64,000 bases of DNA from Tetrapyrgos nigripes (lineage: Eukaryota; Basidiomycota; Agaricomycetes; Agaricales; Campanellaceae): positions 186,001 to 250,000 of the forward strand of contig JAACJM010000086.1 of assembly GCA_013368315.1 (NCBI GenBank). Reading direction: 5' to 3'. Numbering within the stretch: the first letter of the stretch is position 1; each line of letters begins with the position of its first letter. A program made the translations under genes and the position numbers. Of the stretch, positions 32,143 through 44,299 are shown in pieces. The notes beneath the pieces were generated by a model that was given only the letters and a program-made list of their open reading frames with translations, had not been told where the DNA came from and searched no databases.

Positions 32143-35100
32143 TCACTTTCATCACAATCAAATTAGCTCCTATCAAGTACAAAACAGCAAAATCACTCAC
32201 AGAGAAATACATGCTTGACTCCAAGGATTTATGAATGCCTCTGAAGTTTCGCTTGTATGCTTCCAATGCAGGTTGATCATTGGATCCATCACTAGTGCCA
32301 CTTTCTGAACTGAACAGGGTGGAATCAGGATCATAATGGTTGCGAGCACGAGAGCAAACAATATCTGCGTCTGTCAAGAGTTGAGTGATAGTCTGATAAA
32401 CTTGGGAACTTTACTCACAGTAGACAGGTGCAGGAATTGAGACAGACCGAGTTGAACGAGCATAGACATGACAAAGTGCAAACGACAAAGACTGCAATGC
32501 ATCAGCAGTGAATTTGTTTTCCTAGCAAGATCATCATGAGCTAATGACATTTTGGCATGCAAAATGGTGACCTACATCATGGAGCACCTATTGCATGCAG
32601 GATGGAATTTGTCAGTAAGTGTTCTTCAGATTGGCTGGCATTGATATGTATCACTCACTGAATAATGAGCTGAACGACTCGTCCCAAGCAGACCTCCATG
32701 ACTTTGGAAAAGAAAGTTAGTACAGCAAAAACAGAAGTAACAGTTGCATTACCTTTGCAAGTAGAAGTCAAATTCCATTGGGTGTGCAACAACAGTGTCG
32801 ACAACAGTCCCAGCAGGACAGTTTCCACTGGAATCACCTTGGTTCTGAGACATAGGGAAAAACCTTGGAACAAGAACAGATAAATCAGTTATGATTGTGA
32901 TGATGCAAAGACAACAAAAGCTCACCGAATATGATGCCGTTTGCCAACAACAATCAGAGTGATCTTAGGTGAAATGTTGTGATCTGCACAGGCCTCTGAA
33001 GACAAGACATGATCAATCAGTTTCCTATCATAGGCAAAGCCTTGCAACATACTCTTGATCAAAGGCAGCTCTAAAACTGGTATAAGCCAGAGAAATAACA
33101 GCCAACAACAAAATCTCACCTGATTCCAGAACCTGCTTGAACTGGCCTTCAGAAACTCCATCTACAGTAAGCATATCAGTACTGTCTGGCAAAAAGACAT
33201 GGTGGGTGCACACCTCGGAAAAATATGATTCTTGCAGGACGAGCATTCTTCACTGGAGGGTCACCTTTGTGCTCCTTGTACTTATTGATGAGGCTCTACC
33301 ACAACATATGAGCGAGAATAAATAATAAAGCATCTGATAACTAACCCAGCACATCTTATCCAGATCACTGATAAGCTCCTGACGGGAAGTCTGTACATTG
33401 CTTACAGCAGCATACTTAGCCACCTTGGAGTCAATGCTACCAACCACCGCAGTGTATGATGGGCGTCCTTCTGCACCAGGGGCTAGACAAATAATGTCAA
33501 GAAACATAGATTTAGGGAAAAAGAGAGTAATTTACCAGGATGTATTACATCCGCACCCATAACAATTGTTGGATTGCGTGGATCAAAGAGATCATTGATG
33601 GAAGAAGCTTCTGGAACAGTATTTACACCGCCAAGTTTGACATTGATCCTGGAGGGCAAGACATATCTCAGCATACATCATGAATTATGTAAAGGAAGCT
33701 GCACTCACTTCAATGCTACATTTGCAAAGTACTGGTCCTTTGCACTGAGGCATTTCAATGCTCTCATGCACTGAGTCGCAACACCCACTGAAACATCACC
33801 AAAGCTGATAAAAAGTGAGTTTTCAGATGAATGGAAAGTGGAAAGAGACAAGTACACACAATTTGACTCCAGAGTAGATATCATCATGCCCTCCCTCAGG
33901 AAGAATAACAATTACCAGGTTGATGGTGTCCTTGATGCCTTTGGCCTGAAGTTCAGCAATGGTGCGTCGACCAATATCCTTGAGGACCTGGATGACGTGG
34001 GAATCCCAAATCAGATCGACCATCAACAAGCAGCCGAACCCACTTACATCAACAATCCTAGCCTGCCCGTTGACGTAGTGCACGCCTGGTTCCTCATTGT
34101 TGACCTTCATACCTAGGAACATTATTAAATTTATCCCTACGTTGAACATGAATAAGAAGCCTACCTGCGAGTTTGCATGCATTAAACAACCCTTTCAACA
34201 TGTTTCGCGCGTGATTCTCCGTGAAGCGGTTTCTCTGCTCGAGAACGACGACAAAAGACTGTTTGATTGTCATCGGACTGATGAATTGCTTGCCAATCCT
34301 ACATGTTACCAATGTCAGTCAGAGTTTGACTGCACGAAATCTGTTATCGGCACTCACATATTCCAAGAACCATTGCGGGGTTGCTATAGAACATCGAGGA
34401 ATATTATGAGAACCTGACGCCATAAAATCAAAGTAAACACTCACCAGAGTAGACTGGTTTCCGCCACGACCATATTTCATGGTCGGAGGGGAAATAATCC
34501 GCGCGTCAATGACAAGTGCCTCTGGATTGACGTTGACGCCAAATTGACGGACGTATTCGGATTGGCCATAGGACAATATCTATGTAAATCGATTCAGGTC
34601 AGAAAGAGATGTCGGTTCAGTGGTAAGGCAGACCAATCAACACATACGTTCTGAACGCCGTCCACGATAGCTGAAAGCCTGTTGATTGGCTTTTTGGTCG
34701 AAAACTTGACTACGTCTTGAGTTTTCTCGGACGGAATTTGCTTGCGCGCGATTTGACCCGGCGTGACAGTGCAGAGTTCGATAGGAATGAGCCCTTGGCC
34801 AATCTATATGGAGGCGATGTGAGATCACTATATGATTACACTGAGTAAACCTTACCTCGACGCAAAAGTTATTAGGGTACCTCAGAGGCACATTGCGTGA
34901 CTTTCTGATGTACTCGGCGACGGAGATTGTTCCACCTTCACGTAATTGGAACATCGAGTCCTTGGCACCTTTTTCGCTGAGTTTCTTGATCAATCTCGGT
35001 GTGTCTCCTTGGCCTTGAATCGTAACCTTGACTCCGTTCACAAACTTGGACAGCAATCTTCGATCTGTATCAGAAAGACCGAATTGCTGACCACTGGTCT

Positions 35101-36303
35101 TGGGCTGAAGTTTGGCGATGTTTCGTTCATGGATAGATTCTTTCAGAACATCCAAGCACAACTCCCATAGTGGTCCAGCGCGATACATCAGCCCGGTCGA
35201 AAGATCGACGTTGATGAGCATGCGGCCCATTCCTGGACGAATGGATTGGAAAAGACCTTGCCAGAGCTCAAGACCACATCCAAGATGAAGCTTGCCAGCG
35301 TCAGTGAAGAAAGAGCGTATATTGAATGTGTGTCGCATTGTCGGTTCCATGCGGATGACGACATTGAGGGCGGTAATGGCGGTGAGCACGTCATTGTCGT
35401 GAGACTGGTCGCCTTGAACGAAGCGCTGCAAGACTCTGTGGTCGGGGGTGAATTGGATAACAGTGATGGAGAGCAGTCCAGACTTACTCTGGATTAAGTG
35501 TATTGACTTTTTTAATCTTGACTTTGTACGATTTTGGAGGGCGTCCGGTAGCTGGGTTGGCTGATGTCCCATTGAGGCTCACAATGAACTACATAGGAAT
35601 GCGTCAATCAATGTGCCTAAGGATCAAATCGATCATGAACATACCTCGGCAGATGCAGTCGGTCCCAATGGAAGTTCACGTGCAGCGAACATGTTCTTGC
35701 GACCGTCGTAAACAGCAAGGGGAGTGAAAACGTCAGGAGCAACGATGGTCTGCATAGCATGGATAATCTCCATATTCATACGTTGAGGAAGAGTTTGCTC
35801 GGAAGGCGAAATCACTGCGAAGGACTTGTTTGAGCAACGAAACGGTCTCTGATAAAGATAATGTAACGAACGCACCGACTGTGATAATGAAAATTCATGC
35901 AGAAGATAGAAGATCACTGCCGTTAAGTATTATGCAGGAGTAATATCATAACAAGTGCTACCTACCATCATAGTGTCGAATAATCGTTTGAGGAACAGTC
36001 GCCTCAAAGGCATTGACCTTCACTTTGACCACCTTGCCAACGGTACCAAAACTTGGACGCTTGACACCCACAGTAGCGATATGGGCTGTTCCACAAGTAA
36101 GGAATGAGCAAGCATGCCAATCACTCCTGAGCCTCTCGATGGACTTGGTGAAAGAAATACGTCTACTTACATCCTTGCGTAGGCAACCTGAGGCTAGCGC
36201 CATTCGCAGATGACCCTCCTCGGTCACTTGCTTGTTGTTGAATACCTCCTCTGCCGCCTCCTCGCCCTCTTCCGGAGGTGTCGCGGCTGATACGAGGTGC
36301 CAT
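32143..36303 (-). CDS. AGO: Argonaute protein (RNA silencing slicer)
   Basis: Twenty-three coding exons plus a stop-codon exon run from ATG 36303 to TGA 32145-32143. Coding exons: 36303-36171, 36085-35966, 35814-35645, 35588-35488, 35435-34856, 34803-34648, 34579-34445, 34383-34358, 34298-34165, 34112-34048, 33987-33860, 33804-33709, 33648-33536, 33482-33346, 33295-33214, 33161-33120, 33070-33053, 32995-32926, 32863-32753, 32701-32659, 32587-32576, 32521-32419 and 32370-32201. They total 915 codons. An RG-rich N-terminus precedes N, linker, PAZ, MID and PIWI domains. The PIWI tetrad is visible: GADVIHP (Asp), TSRQELISD (Glu), DGVSEGQF (Asp) and CSRARNHYD (His). The protein is thus probably slicing-competent with small RNAs. 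One exon is only 12 nt. The last intron, placing the stop after MYFS, is the least certain. Confidence 0.92.
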
Positions 36304-36711
36304 GAACCTAGATGATGAAAGTACAGAAGAAAGAGGCTAAAAATGCGTCTGTCACAAAGAAGAATGTTTGTGACCGTGACAGATAGAGCGCTTCAAGGTG
36401 ACGCGCTGCTCCTACCGGATCCTAGATTTCAAGGTTTATATCGACTCTTGAAATCCTGGTAAAAAACCCAGCTGCGTGCTGATATTGAGGGGCTACTCCA
36501 GTACTCAGCCAGTGTCCGTGACCGTGATAGCCCCTATCTTGGTTTGTCTCCAAGTCGATCATGGAAATCTGGGGTCCAGATACCTCAAGGCTCAAGCACC
36601 AATGTACACGTATTCGTCGCAATCCTAATTCTCAAAGTACATATAGTTTATTCTTTCACAGTATAGTCCATTGTATCTCAATAGCTCCCGAATGTCCATA
36701 GATATTCGCAC
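36304..36711. other. intergenic, promoter region of Argonaute
   Basis: A 408 bp gap between the 3' end of an upstream ADH gene and the Argonaute ATG, both on minus. No TATA box is obvious. No additional gene seen. Confidence 0.5.
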
Positions 36712-38339
36712 CTATAGCTTGAACACAATGCGACCCGAAACCTTTCCTGCTTCCAAATCGGCAAAGGCTCTGTTGTATCGTAAAAGGTGAAAGGAAAGAG
36801 TTTTCATCAGCGTCATATCAGTTATTATGGATTTTTGAGGAAAGGGAAAGGCAACACTCACTCATTAATCTCTTCTAACCTTCTCAACTCATATATACAC
36901 TTGACCTTTCCCTGTACCACGAAGTCGAGGGCTTCAGCCATATCTTGACGAGAGCCAGTAGCAGAGCCAGTTATCGTGAGGGTCTAGAGTCGGTTGATGG
37001 ATAGAGGTCAGCACGGTTTCACATAGAGGAAGAGTCAAGACCCGGGCTTCACGTACCTTCCCAATAATCATCGGAATCGGAATATTGAGTGCCCCTCCTT
37101 TTGGCATACCGACAGCAACAAGTGTCCCAGCGCGACGGAGATACATCGCTGCTTGATTGAACGGAAGAGGCTGACAGAGAAGAGATCATCCAAAGGAAAG
37201 AGTTTTAGAGGACTGAAAAAGGACATTGACTCGAAGGAAAACACTCACAGACCCGACAGCAACAACAGCCGCATGAGGACCTAACGCTGCAGGACCAGTG
37301 GCAGCCATAACGTCCTTGATAAAGTTATCGCCGCTTTCTTTGAAATCGACCCAAGCATCAGCACCAAGGGATTCACAGAGTGACTTCTTAGTCGCGCCAG
37401 TGTCTGTGCACACAGAACACGAGCAAATTAGTTCAAAAACTCGGGGAACAAGGCGACATACGCACCAATAGCAATGACACGGAATCCCATGGCCTTTGCG
37501 AATTGGATACCTGTGCACAAGGAGAAGAAAAAACCGTTTTGAAAAGGTCGACACTGCAGGTATTGAGAGGAGACTTATAGATGACCTACAGAGACGCTGG
37601 GGATGAGATCATTGGGACGCAAATTGTAGAGACAGTAAAACTAACCTAGACCGCCGCCAGCTCCAGATATCGTAACCCATTGGCCAGGCTTCGCATTGCA
37701 GACCTTCAGAGCTCTGTATACGGTAAGACCTGCACACAGAAGAGGTGTTATCATCCCCAAATCAGAGTCTGGGATCTCTGCAGGAATTGGAGTGACATAG
37801 TCTACCCAAGCAACACAATAGTCTGCAAAAGTCCCATCGACTTGGGATCCATGGACTAGAGCTCGAGCAACGTTACAGTCTGAAGAAATTATCGCAGATG
37901 AATGGTAAGAAAAGCTGGAAAACGAGAGAAAACCAAGTAACTCACTAGTCTCCCAACCCGTCCTACACGACTCACACCTCAAGCACGCATTCGCAAACCA
38001 TTTCAACCCAACTCTATCTCCAATCTTCACTCTGATACCCTCTTCCTCACCCCGATACGCATAAGAGGCATCCGGACTTCCGCCAATAGCAACGACTCTG
38101 CCAACTCCTTCATGTCCTCCTACAATCGGAATAGGGATAGGCGCCCCCCAACCACCATCCCTGATATGGACATCCGAATGACAACAGCCTGCGTACTCAA
38201 TCTTGACGAGACATTCTCCTGGGCGTAAAGAGGATGGAGAAGGAACGGGATGGTTGGGTTCGACGACGATGGGTTTGTGGAATTCTTTGACGATAGCCGC
38301 GCGGGCTGTGTTTGGGATTTGCGTTGACTCGGATGACAT
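36712..38339 (-). CDS. zinc-dependent alcohol dehydrogenase, copy 1
   Basis: Seven exons: 38339-37946, 37879-37646, 37510-37466, 37403-37249, 37170-37057, 36983-36862 and 36769-36712. They give 373 residues, matching yeast-type medium-chain ADH. Catalytic zinc ligands appear as CCHSD (Cys) and GGHEGVG (His, Glu). The structural zinc cysteines are in NACLRCESC. The GAGGGLG of the NAD-binding fold is split by intron 2. The C-terminus GKVSGRIVFKL is typical. The enzyme interconverts alcohols and aldehydes with NAD in the cytosol. Intron 2 (135 nt) is odd. Its first 60 nt are nearly identical to the corresponding intron of the paralog at 48370-49789, and another ~75 nt intron-like unit follows directly. 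Confidence 0.9.
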
Positions 38340-39214
38340 TTGAGGGGTAGTAAGGTTCAGAGCCAATATCTACTTTTATAGCCTTCTAGCCTTCTGACAG
38401 GCACTCAACATCTCATGACCAGTAATACACGGGGTGTAATGCTAGTCCTCTACGATACAAACGGCCTGTCCTTATTGCGGTAAGAGGTAGTCTAAAACTG
38501 GGAAAGGTGCGGCATACGTACTTTCCCAGCTAGCATTTCTTCAACCATACACCGCGGGCCAGCCCGGTTAACTAGGTAAGACCCAGTTGGGCAGTTGGCA
38601 GCCAACTGACTGCCAGTCGAGGCTTCACCTAACTAAATTTGTCACAGATACGAGCTACCGCTGCATTCCCAATTAGGTTCCAGAGGGTTCCGGGACTCGA
38701 CTTCTTCTGCTTCCTCCATCTTCTCCTGCTTCCCTCCACCACGTCACGTCCCGCCCAGCCCATGGTCAGACACGTCCTTGGCTCTGGTGCAGATCCTCAC
38801 GAGTCGGACATCTTCTCTCCGCTACCAGCGATCATTCCTTTCCTGAGGCATAAAATCGACTTCTAATGTTCATCAATCCACACGGAATCTGGGCATTCCA
38901 CAAATTAGTAACAATTGTACCGCATCCTTGGGATACCGTCTGGTTCATCTAGTCTTGTCACGCTGTGTTGTCTCTCAATTGCAAGACTGCAGGCTTTTTT
39001 GACAGGAAAGTCTTTTGATAATAATATCGCGTAGAGCCGGGCTGCAACTTCGACGATGCTCCTCGAGGATTGACGGGGCGTCATCCAGAAGCCACTCTTC
39101 GCATTCCCCTGTCCGACTCACCTTTTTCTTATATCCACTATGGGCATCATTCCGGCTTTTCTCAATGGAGAACGTGTCGAGCAAAATTAGTACTTGTTTT
39201 TTACTATCTCAATA
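38340..39214. other. intergenic
   Basis: Upstream region of ADH copy 1. I find no gene. It ends at an ADH pseudogene. The text around 38560-38620 is rich in AACTGACTGCC/GTTGGCAGCC-like short inverted segments. Confidence 0.45.
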
Positions 39215-39785
39215 ACACTCGAATGTCCATACATATTCACATCTATAGCTTGAGCACAATGCGACCCGAAAACTTTCCTGCTTCCAAATCGTCAAAGGCT
39301 CTGTTGGGTCATGAAAGGTAAAAGAAAAGAGTTTTCATCAACGTCACATCAGTTATATTATGGATTTTTGAGGAAAGGAAAAGGCAACACTCACTCATTG
39401 CCATATCTTGACGAGAGCCAGCAGCAGAGCAATTATCGTGAGGTTCTAGACTCAGTTGATGCATAGAGATCAGCAGCCTCGCAAAAGTTCCATCGACTTG
39501 CTCTCCGTGGACTAGAACTCGAGCGACGTTGCAATCTGCCAGAGATATCACATATGAATGATCAGGAGAAAGGATAAGGAGAGAAAACCAAGGTAACTCA
39601 CTGGTCTCTCAACCCGTCTAGTACACGACTCACACCTCAAGCACGCATTCGCAGTCCATTTCAGCTCGACTCTGTCCCCAATCTTCACTCTAACACCCTC
39701 TTCCTCACCCTGATACACATAAGAGGCATCCGGACCTCCGCCAATAGCAACGACTCTGCCAACTCCTTCTGCCAGGTATCACTAA
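39215..39785 (-). pseudogene. internally deleted alcohol dehydrogenase pseudogene
   Basis: Strings from ADH copy 1 reappear in order but with the middle missing. Counterparts of exon 7 and its intron lie at about 39240-39395 (shared CTATAGCTTGAGCACAATGC, compare 36714). Part of exon 6 follows at about 39400-39450. The sequence then jumps to exon 2 at about 39478-39538, intron 1, and part of exon 1 at about 39600-39770. Exons 3-5 and the start codon are absent. It is in the same orientation as copy 1, about 900 bp upstream of it, so it is a decayed tandem duplicate. Confidence 0.85.
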
Positions 39786-42654
39786 CAGCCGCTCAACATC
39801 TCATGATCAGTGGCGCCTTGACCAGTGGCGCGCTAGTCCCTTTCATTTCATATTTCGCAAATGATTTCGTAGTTGATATGAAGACATGGTCGACAAAAAC
39901 GGGATATTAATTTGAGAAAGGGTTGTGGAGACGGACAGACTCATGCTCTAGTGTTTATGAAAGAAGAGAATGTGAAGATGTGAAGAAAAGACAGAACAGA
40001 AAAGAAACTACCTTGCCAGTACTATTAGATAGCTGTTTAGTTAAGCACCCGAAACACAAGATGCAGTGCAGTCAACCACACTCGGCGTAGCAGCGTATTC
40101 ATAAGAAGGGCGGATGTATGAGGACGGAGCTCAGCTGAGCGCCGCAAAGCAGGTGAGGAGCACTAACAAATTGTTGAAAATAATCTGTGCCAAGGGACGG
40201 ACACCTCAATATCCGCCTGAGAGCGTTGACCTATGCTATGACCTAGAGCCCAGAAAGGATGACTTCAGTAATGGCCGCCATATCGTAGAGAGAAAGTGGG
40301 TCAAAGTAAGACAAAAAATGCAGATGAGAAGCAGCTTCTACCACGGGACTAACCCACGGCAGAGGCAAAAGCTAATACAAATGCCAGTGGGCAACGACAA
40401 GCCATGTATATGCAACGAGGGCATCAAGACATCTAGCATGCTTGTCTCGTTATCCGGCTTCATAATGAAAAGTGCTTAGGTTCAGAGAGCGATGACTCAC
40501 TATTAGCTATGCGGGAGCAGTGCAAGTACGTGGGTCCTTTGACGAGAGGTGATAAGCGTATTTGTAAGAGTTCCGGATGATCTATGAACGGCGCTGCACA
40601 TAGGACGGAGTGGACGCCGTAGCGCATGAGCAAGAGCTGGTGTAACATGGCATAGCACTGGAAACCGAACCGTGCATGCATTTCAGGATCCTGATAAGCC
40701 GTGGACTCAGCTGATCAAGAGACGAGTAGCCTCCAGTCGGACAATGACGTCAGTGACCTAGAGTCCCGAGGATCGTTTTAGTGACAGCCATCGCAGTAGA
40801 GAAAGAGGGAGAGGGAATAGACACGAATGATGAAAGAGAGCAGTACGATCACTCCACTGCGGAGAGCACCACACAAACCGAGTTGAGTGAGATTGCAGCA
40901 CCTTAGAAGGCAAAAAGGCACAAGCACAAATGCCAATGGCGCCGACGTAAGATACGTGCAGGTTTCTCGGCGTAGAGTATACAACAGCACTGAGCAGAAA
41001 AGGGAGAAAACAGACTTGGACAATGTTCACCAAATGTTCACTCACCAAGCTTGGTATGTATTATCAGTGCCTACATTTCGGTCTCATGCCCGAATTAACC
41101 TTGGAGCTGGTCAAGAGGACCAGTTGCACCGTTGGGCAATGACGTCGGTCACCTACGTAGAGCCGGGGAGGATGTTAGTGACAGCCACATCGTAGTAGAA
41201 CAGAGATGATAGACATCAATCATACAAGAGAGCAGTACAATCACTCCAAGGCGGAGAGCACTACACAAGATTGCAGCACGTCAGAAAGCAAAAGAAAAAA
41301 TACAACAACGCTGGGACAATTAGCTGCCACGCGAAGTATATATGCACTGAGCAAGAAGAAGGAAACGGATGTGTACAACGACCATCCGCCAGACTGATAC
41401 CTATGTATTATCAGTGCCTCCCCTAACGTTCCGAGCGCTAGCTAGCTAGGACTTGACGAGGAAAGCTTGTCCCATCCATCCCCGGTTCATCACTTCGGTT
41501 TTCTTCAAGTTGAAGTATTGAGATCTAGCCATTCGGAGAAAAAAAGCAGTGAGAATTGATGATTGGATGTGGACCTGATTTGCGAACACTGATAGCGTCA
41601 AGACAGCAGTTGACAAGCAGTTGATGTCAGTCTATCAGTGATTAGCCGAGTATACGGCGGGTGGATCCATGGAGCGCCTGGAGCAGCCCGCAGAGAGAAA
41701 ACCATGATGCCATAGTGGTGGATGCTTCTGATGTGCCGTGTGAACTAGCAGTGATGTACCGCCTTGAGCTCCTGCCTCCTCTTGCCTCCTCCGATTCGGA
41801 CTCAACTCCTCCAAGCTTCTCCATCAAGCATGTCCATTCGCACAGAGCACTATTTCTGACCAAAATTAATCGGAATTGCAGATAGGCCCACTTGTTTCAC
41901 TGATGCGCCGCCTTCACAGGTACATTGTTTACGTACTGTGCCTCACCCATCTCACACTCGGAGACCGCCCATCGAGCACAACGGTGCTCTGCCAATAAAT
42001 GAAATCAGGCTAATATTAATCACACGGCCGAATACTCTGGCATATGACTGTACTACAGTGTACTAACTTGCGCGAAACGGGAGTTGCTATTAATGGCGCC
42101 CAGTCGACCCTGCATGGTAGCCTGCAGTGCGCGCCGGCCACAATTCAGCGGTCCTTTATCAGATAGTCACATAGTGTGATACACCCTACAGTATGTAGTA
42201 CTAGGCTGCGGGGTGGAGATGCTCCTTCAGCTGGTATGTCTTTTGCCATGGTCCCCAAGCAGGCTCATACCGTACACAATTCTCTAGCTTGCAGCCAAAC
42301 AGACTTGACAACGCCCTTTTTCTTTGCGATCCGTCGGACTGTACTGTGTACAGTGTCCGTCCGGCCAGGAAGGAACTCCGAACAATGCAATCCTCTCGTT
42401 TCCTAATGCGTTTGTGGTTACCATCTAGGCGGGCGCCAGGCCTTCAACGCAGTAATATGGTGGTGCTATTCTGGTACTCAACATCACATAAGCACATAAA
42501 TACGCCGCAGTGATGGTTCTGTTGTCGGTTTTGACTTTGACGTGACGCTCCCATCCCACTCCCTTCCCTTTCCGTCTCCGCATACGAGGGATCCACTAAC
42601 GAAATTTTTTACACGACTACGACGGTGAAAAGTGACTAGAGAGACAAAATCACT
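39786..42654. other. long intergenic region with a tandem repeat
   Basis: Nearly 2.9 kb without a supportable gene. The main structure is a diverged tandem repeat (about 40738-41085 and 41135-41427). A strongly purine-rich plus strand runs around 40100-41400. The right end is the promoter region of the DUF6534-type gene. Confidence 0.45.
40738..41427. repeat. two diverged tandem units of about 300-350 bp
   Basis: Unit 1 (about 40738-41085) and unit 2 (about 41135-41427) share ordered blocks. These are CAATGACGTC, TTAGTGACAGCCA, GAGAGCAGTAC followed by AATCACTCC or GATCACTCC, GCGGAGAGCAC, GATTGCAGCAC, CACTGAGCA and ATGTATTATCAGTGCCT. The order and spacing are kept with small deletions in unit 2. 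Neither unit has a coding frame I recognise. Confidence 0.75.
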
Positions 42655-44299
42655 ATGTCAGGACTACCACCTCCTTCTCCTCCCGTTTCACATGACACTA
42701 TCCTGGCGTAAGCATGTTTTCTCTTTCTCTCTGGTGTCTGAGGACAAGTGGCTAACGAAGAACTCGCTGGGTTTATGAAGTATCGGGCCTGTGGTAAGTC
42801 GAGATTTTTGTTTCCGTATTTTCGACTCTTACCAGAATATCTATCTCAGTTGATTGGGGTCTTTTCTCTTACCTGCTAATGGGAACCCTCATAGTTCAAC
42901 TTTGTATGTGTCATTTGGGCATTGAATCCTCCGATGTGCTAAAGACAAATTTCTGGGAACAGATATCTTCTATATGTCCTTCCCCAACGACAGTATTTTC
43001 GTCAAGGGGATAGGTACGTCGACCTCTCTCCTTTCCTGAAGCCATATTTACTCATCAACCTCTTATCTCCAGTTTATTCCGTCTTTATTCTTGACCTAGT
43101 GTCTACAATCGCTATAACGGAAGCTTCCTGGCTAATGCTCGTTTCGGGGTGGGGTCGATTCGAAAATCTTCATCTAGTTGACTGGGGATTTACTACCGTT
43201 CCTTTGTGGAATTCATTCTGTAAGCCTTGCCCCAATATCCTTTCGAGTCTTCAACTCATCCATTTCCTTCAAATCCACCTATAGCTTCCGCTTTAGTTCA
43301 AGTATTCTTCGGTTGGCGAGTGTGGACGCTTGGGTCCTCGCATTCTGTCAACGCGGCCGAAAAGATGCTTTGGAAAGCAATCACCGTCATCATATACGGA
43401 GTTTCCTTTGCACAAGTCATTGGTGCGATAGTATCCACGGCTAGAGTGCGTTTTCATGCCCTTCATAAATAACTGCGATTTTAACCCTAGTCGTCTTCCT
43501 TTTCCCCGGCGCTCTTCTTCTGAACCAGTTCATGCCCATCAACGATCTGTTCCGAATTTCCATCTGTTACCCAAGTACCGCAACCTGGCTCATCTGCAGC
43601 GCCGTCGCCGACATCCTCATCACGATTAGTATGACGGTGCTCCTAAGCCGAGCCATGTTCCGCAACAGGAAAGACCACATCAGCGACAGCACCCGACAGA
43701 CCGACGCTCTTCTCAACAAAATCATCCGAAACACTATCGAAACAGCCGCTGTCACCGCCGGCGCTGCTATTCTGGAACTTATTTTCTTCTATAGGCTTCC
43801 CAATACGGGTTTGCATATTTGTATGTGAGTAGCAAGAAGTATTCTCATTCGGTATTACTATCTGTGCTGATATGATTAATTACTCTTCCCTCTAGCGCCC
43901 TAGTGCTTTCTAAACTATATTCAAATACCCTCTTTGCATCTCTCAACGCCCGTGCTTCCTTCCGTAGGGAAGAAAATATGTCCAGCAACCAAGCAGGAAC
44001 CGAAGGCCCCATGTCTCTCACCGACAGTCGTTTCGATCACGCCTCAAACTTTAGAACTTCAATGGCAGCCGCCGATCCTCGCGGACCAGCGCAGTACCAT
44101 AAAAAGAGGTTGTCTGATTTCACTTCTGCTGTACGTGTTTTTTTTTTCATTAGGCGTCCCTTGGACCTGATTAACTTGATAGCCTCCTCCACAGAGTGAT
44201 GGGTCCACAGGCAATATGATTGAAGAGGATATTCCTATGGGTACTTATGGGTATGGAGCGATGAAGCCTAACAGAGCGCCTGATTTTGATAAAGCTTGA
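42655..44299 (+). CDS. DUF6534-type integral membrane protein with apparent one-base frameshift
   Basis: Nine exons: 42655-42707, 42781-42793, 42850-42903, 42963-43013, 43073-43219, 43285-43445, 43529-43824, 43896-44130 and 44195-44299. Hydrophobic helices and the motifs LVSGWGRFENLHLVDWGF, VQVFFGWRVWTLG, DILITISMTVLL, TDALLNKIIRNTIETAAVT and LSKLYSNTLFASLNAR are typical of this large Agaricomycete family of unknown function. The exon sum is 1115 nt, one short of a multiple of three. In exon 3 the T-run near 42861-42865 needs one more T to join LIGVF to SYLLMGTLIVQL. This is either a recent disabling deletion or a base-call error. A receptor-like role is often suggested for such proteins but is not shown. 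Confidence 0.78.

Noticed and set aside
32202..32377. Longer Argonaute C-terminus by reading through 32200
   Set aside because: Reading through adds a hydrophobic tail unlike any Argonaute; a GT-AG intron gives the normal end after MYFS.
33000..33053. Reading continuous coding sequence across 33052-32996 in Argonaute
   Set aside because: The frame is open, but it inserts about 19 residues ([10 protein letters not shown]...) into the conserved ELPLIKKAC region; GTATGT and TTCAG edges show it is an intron.
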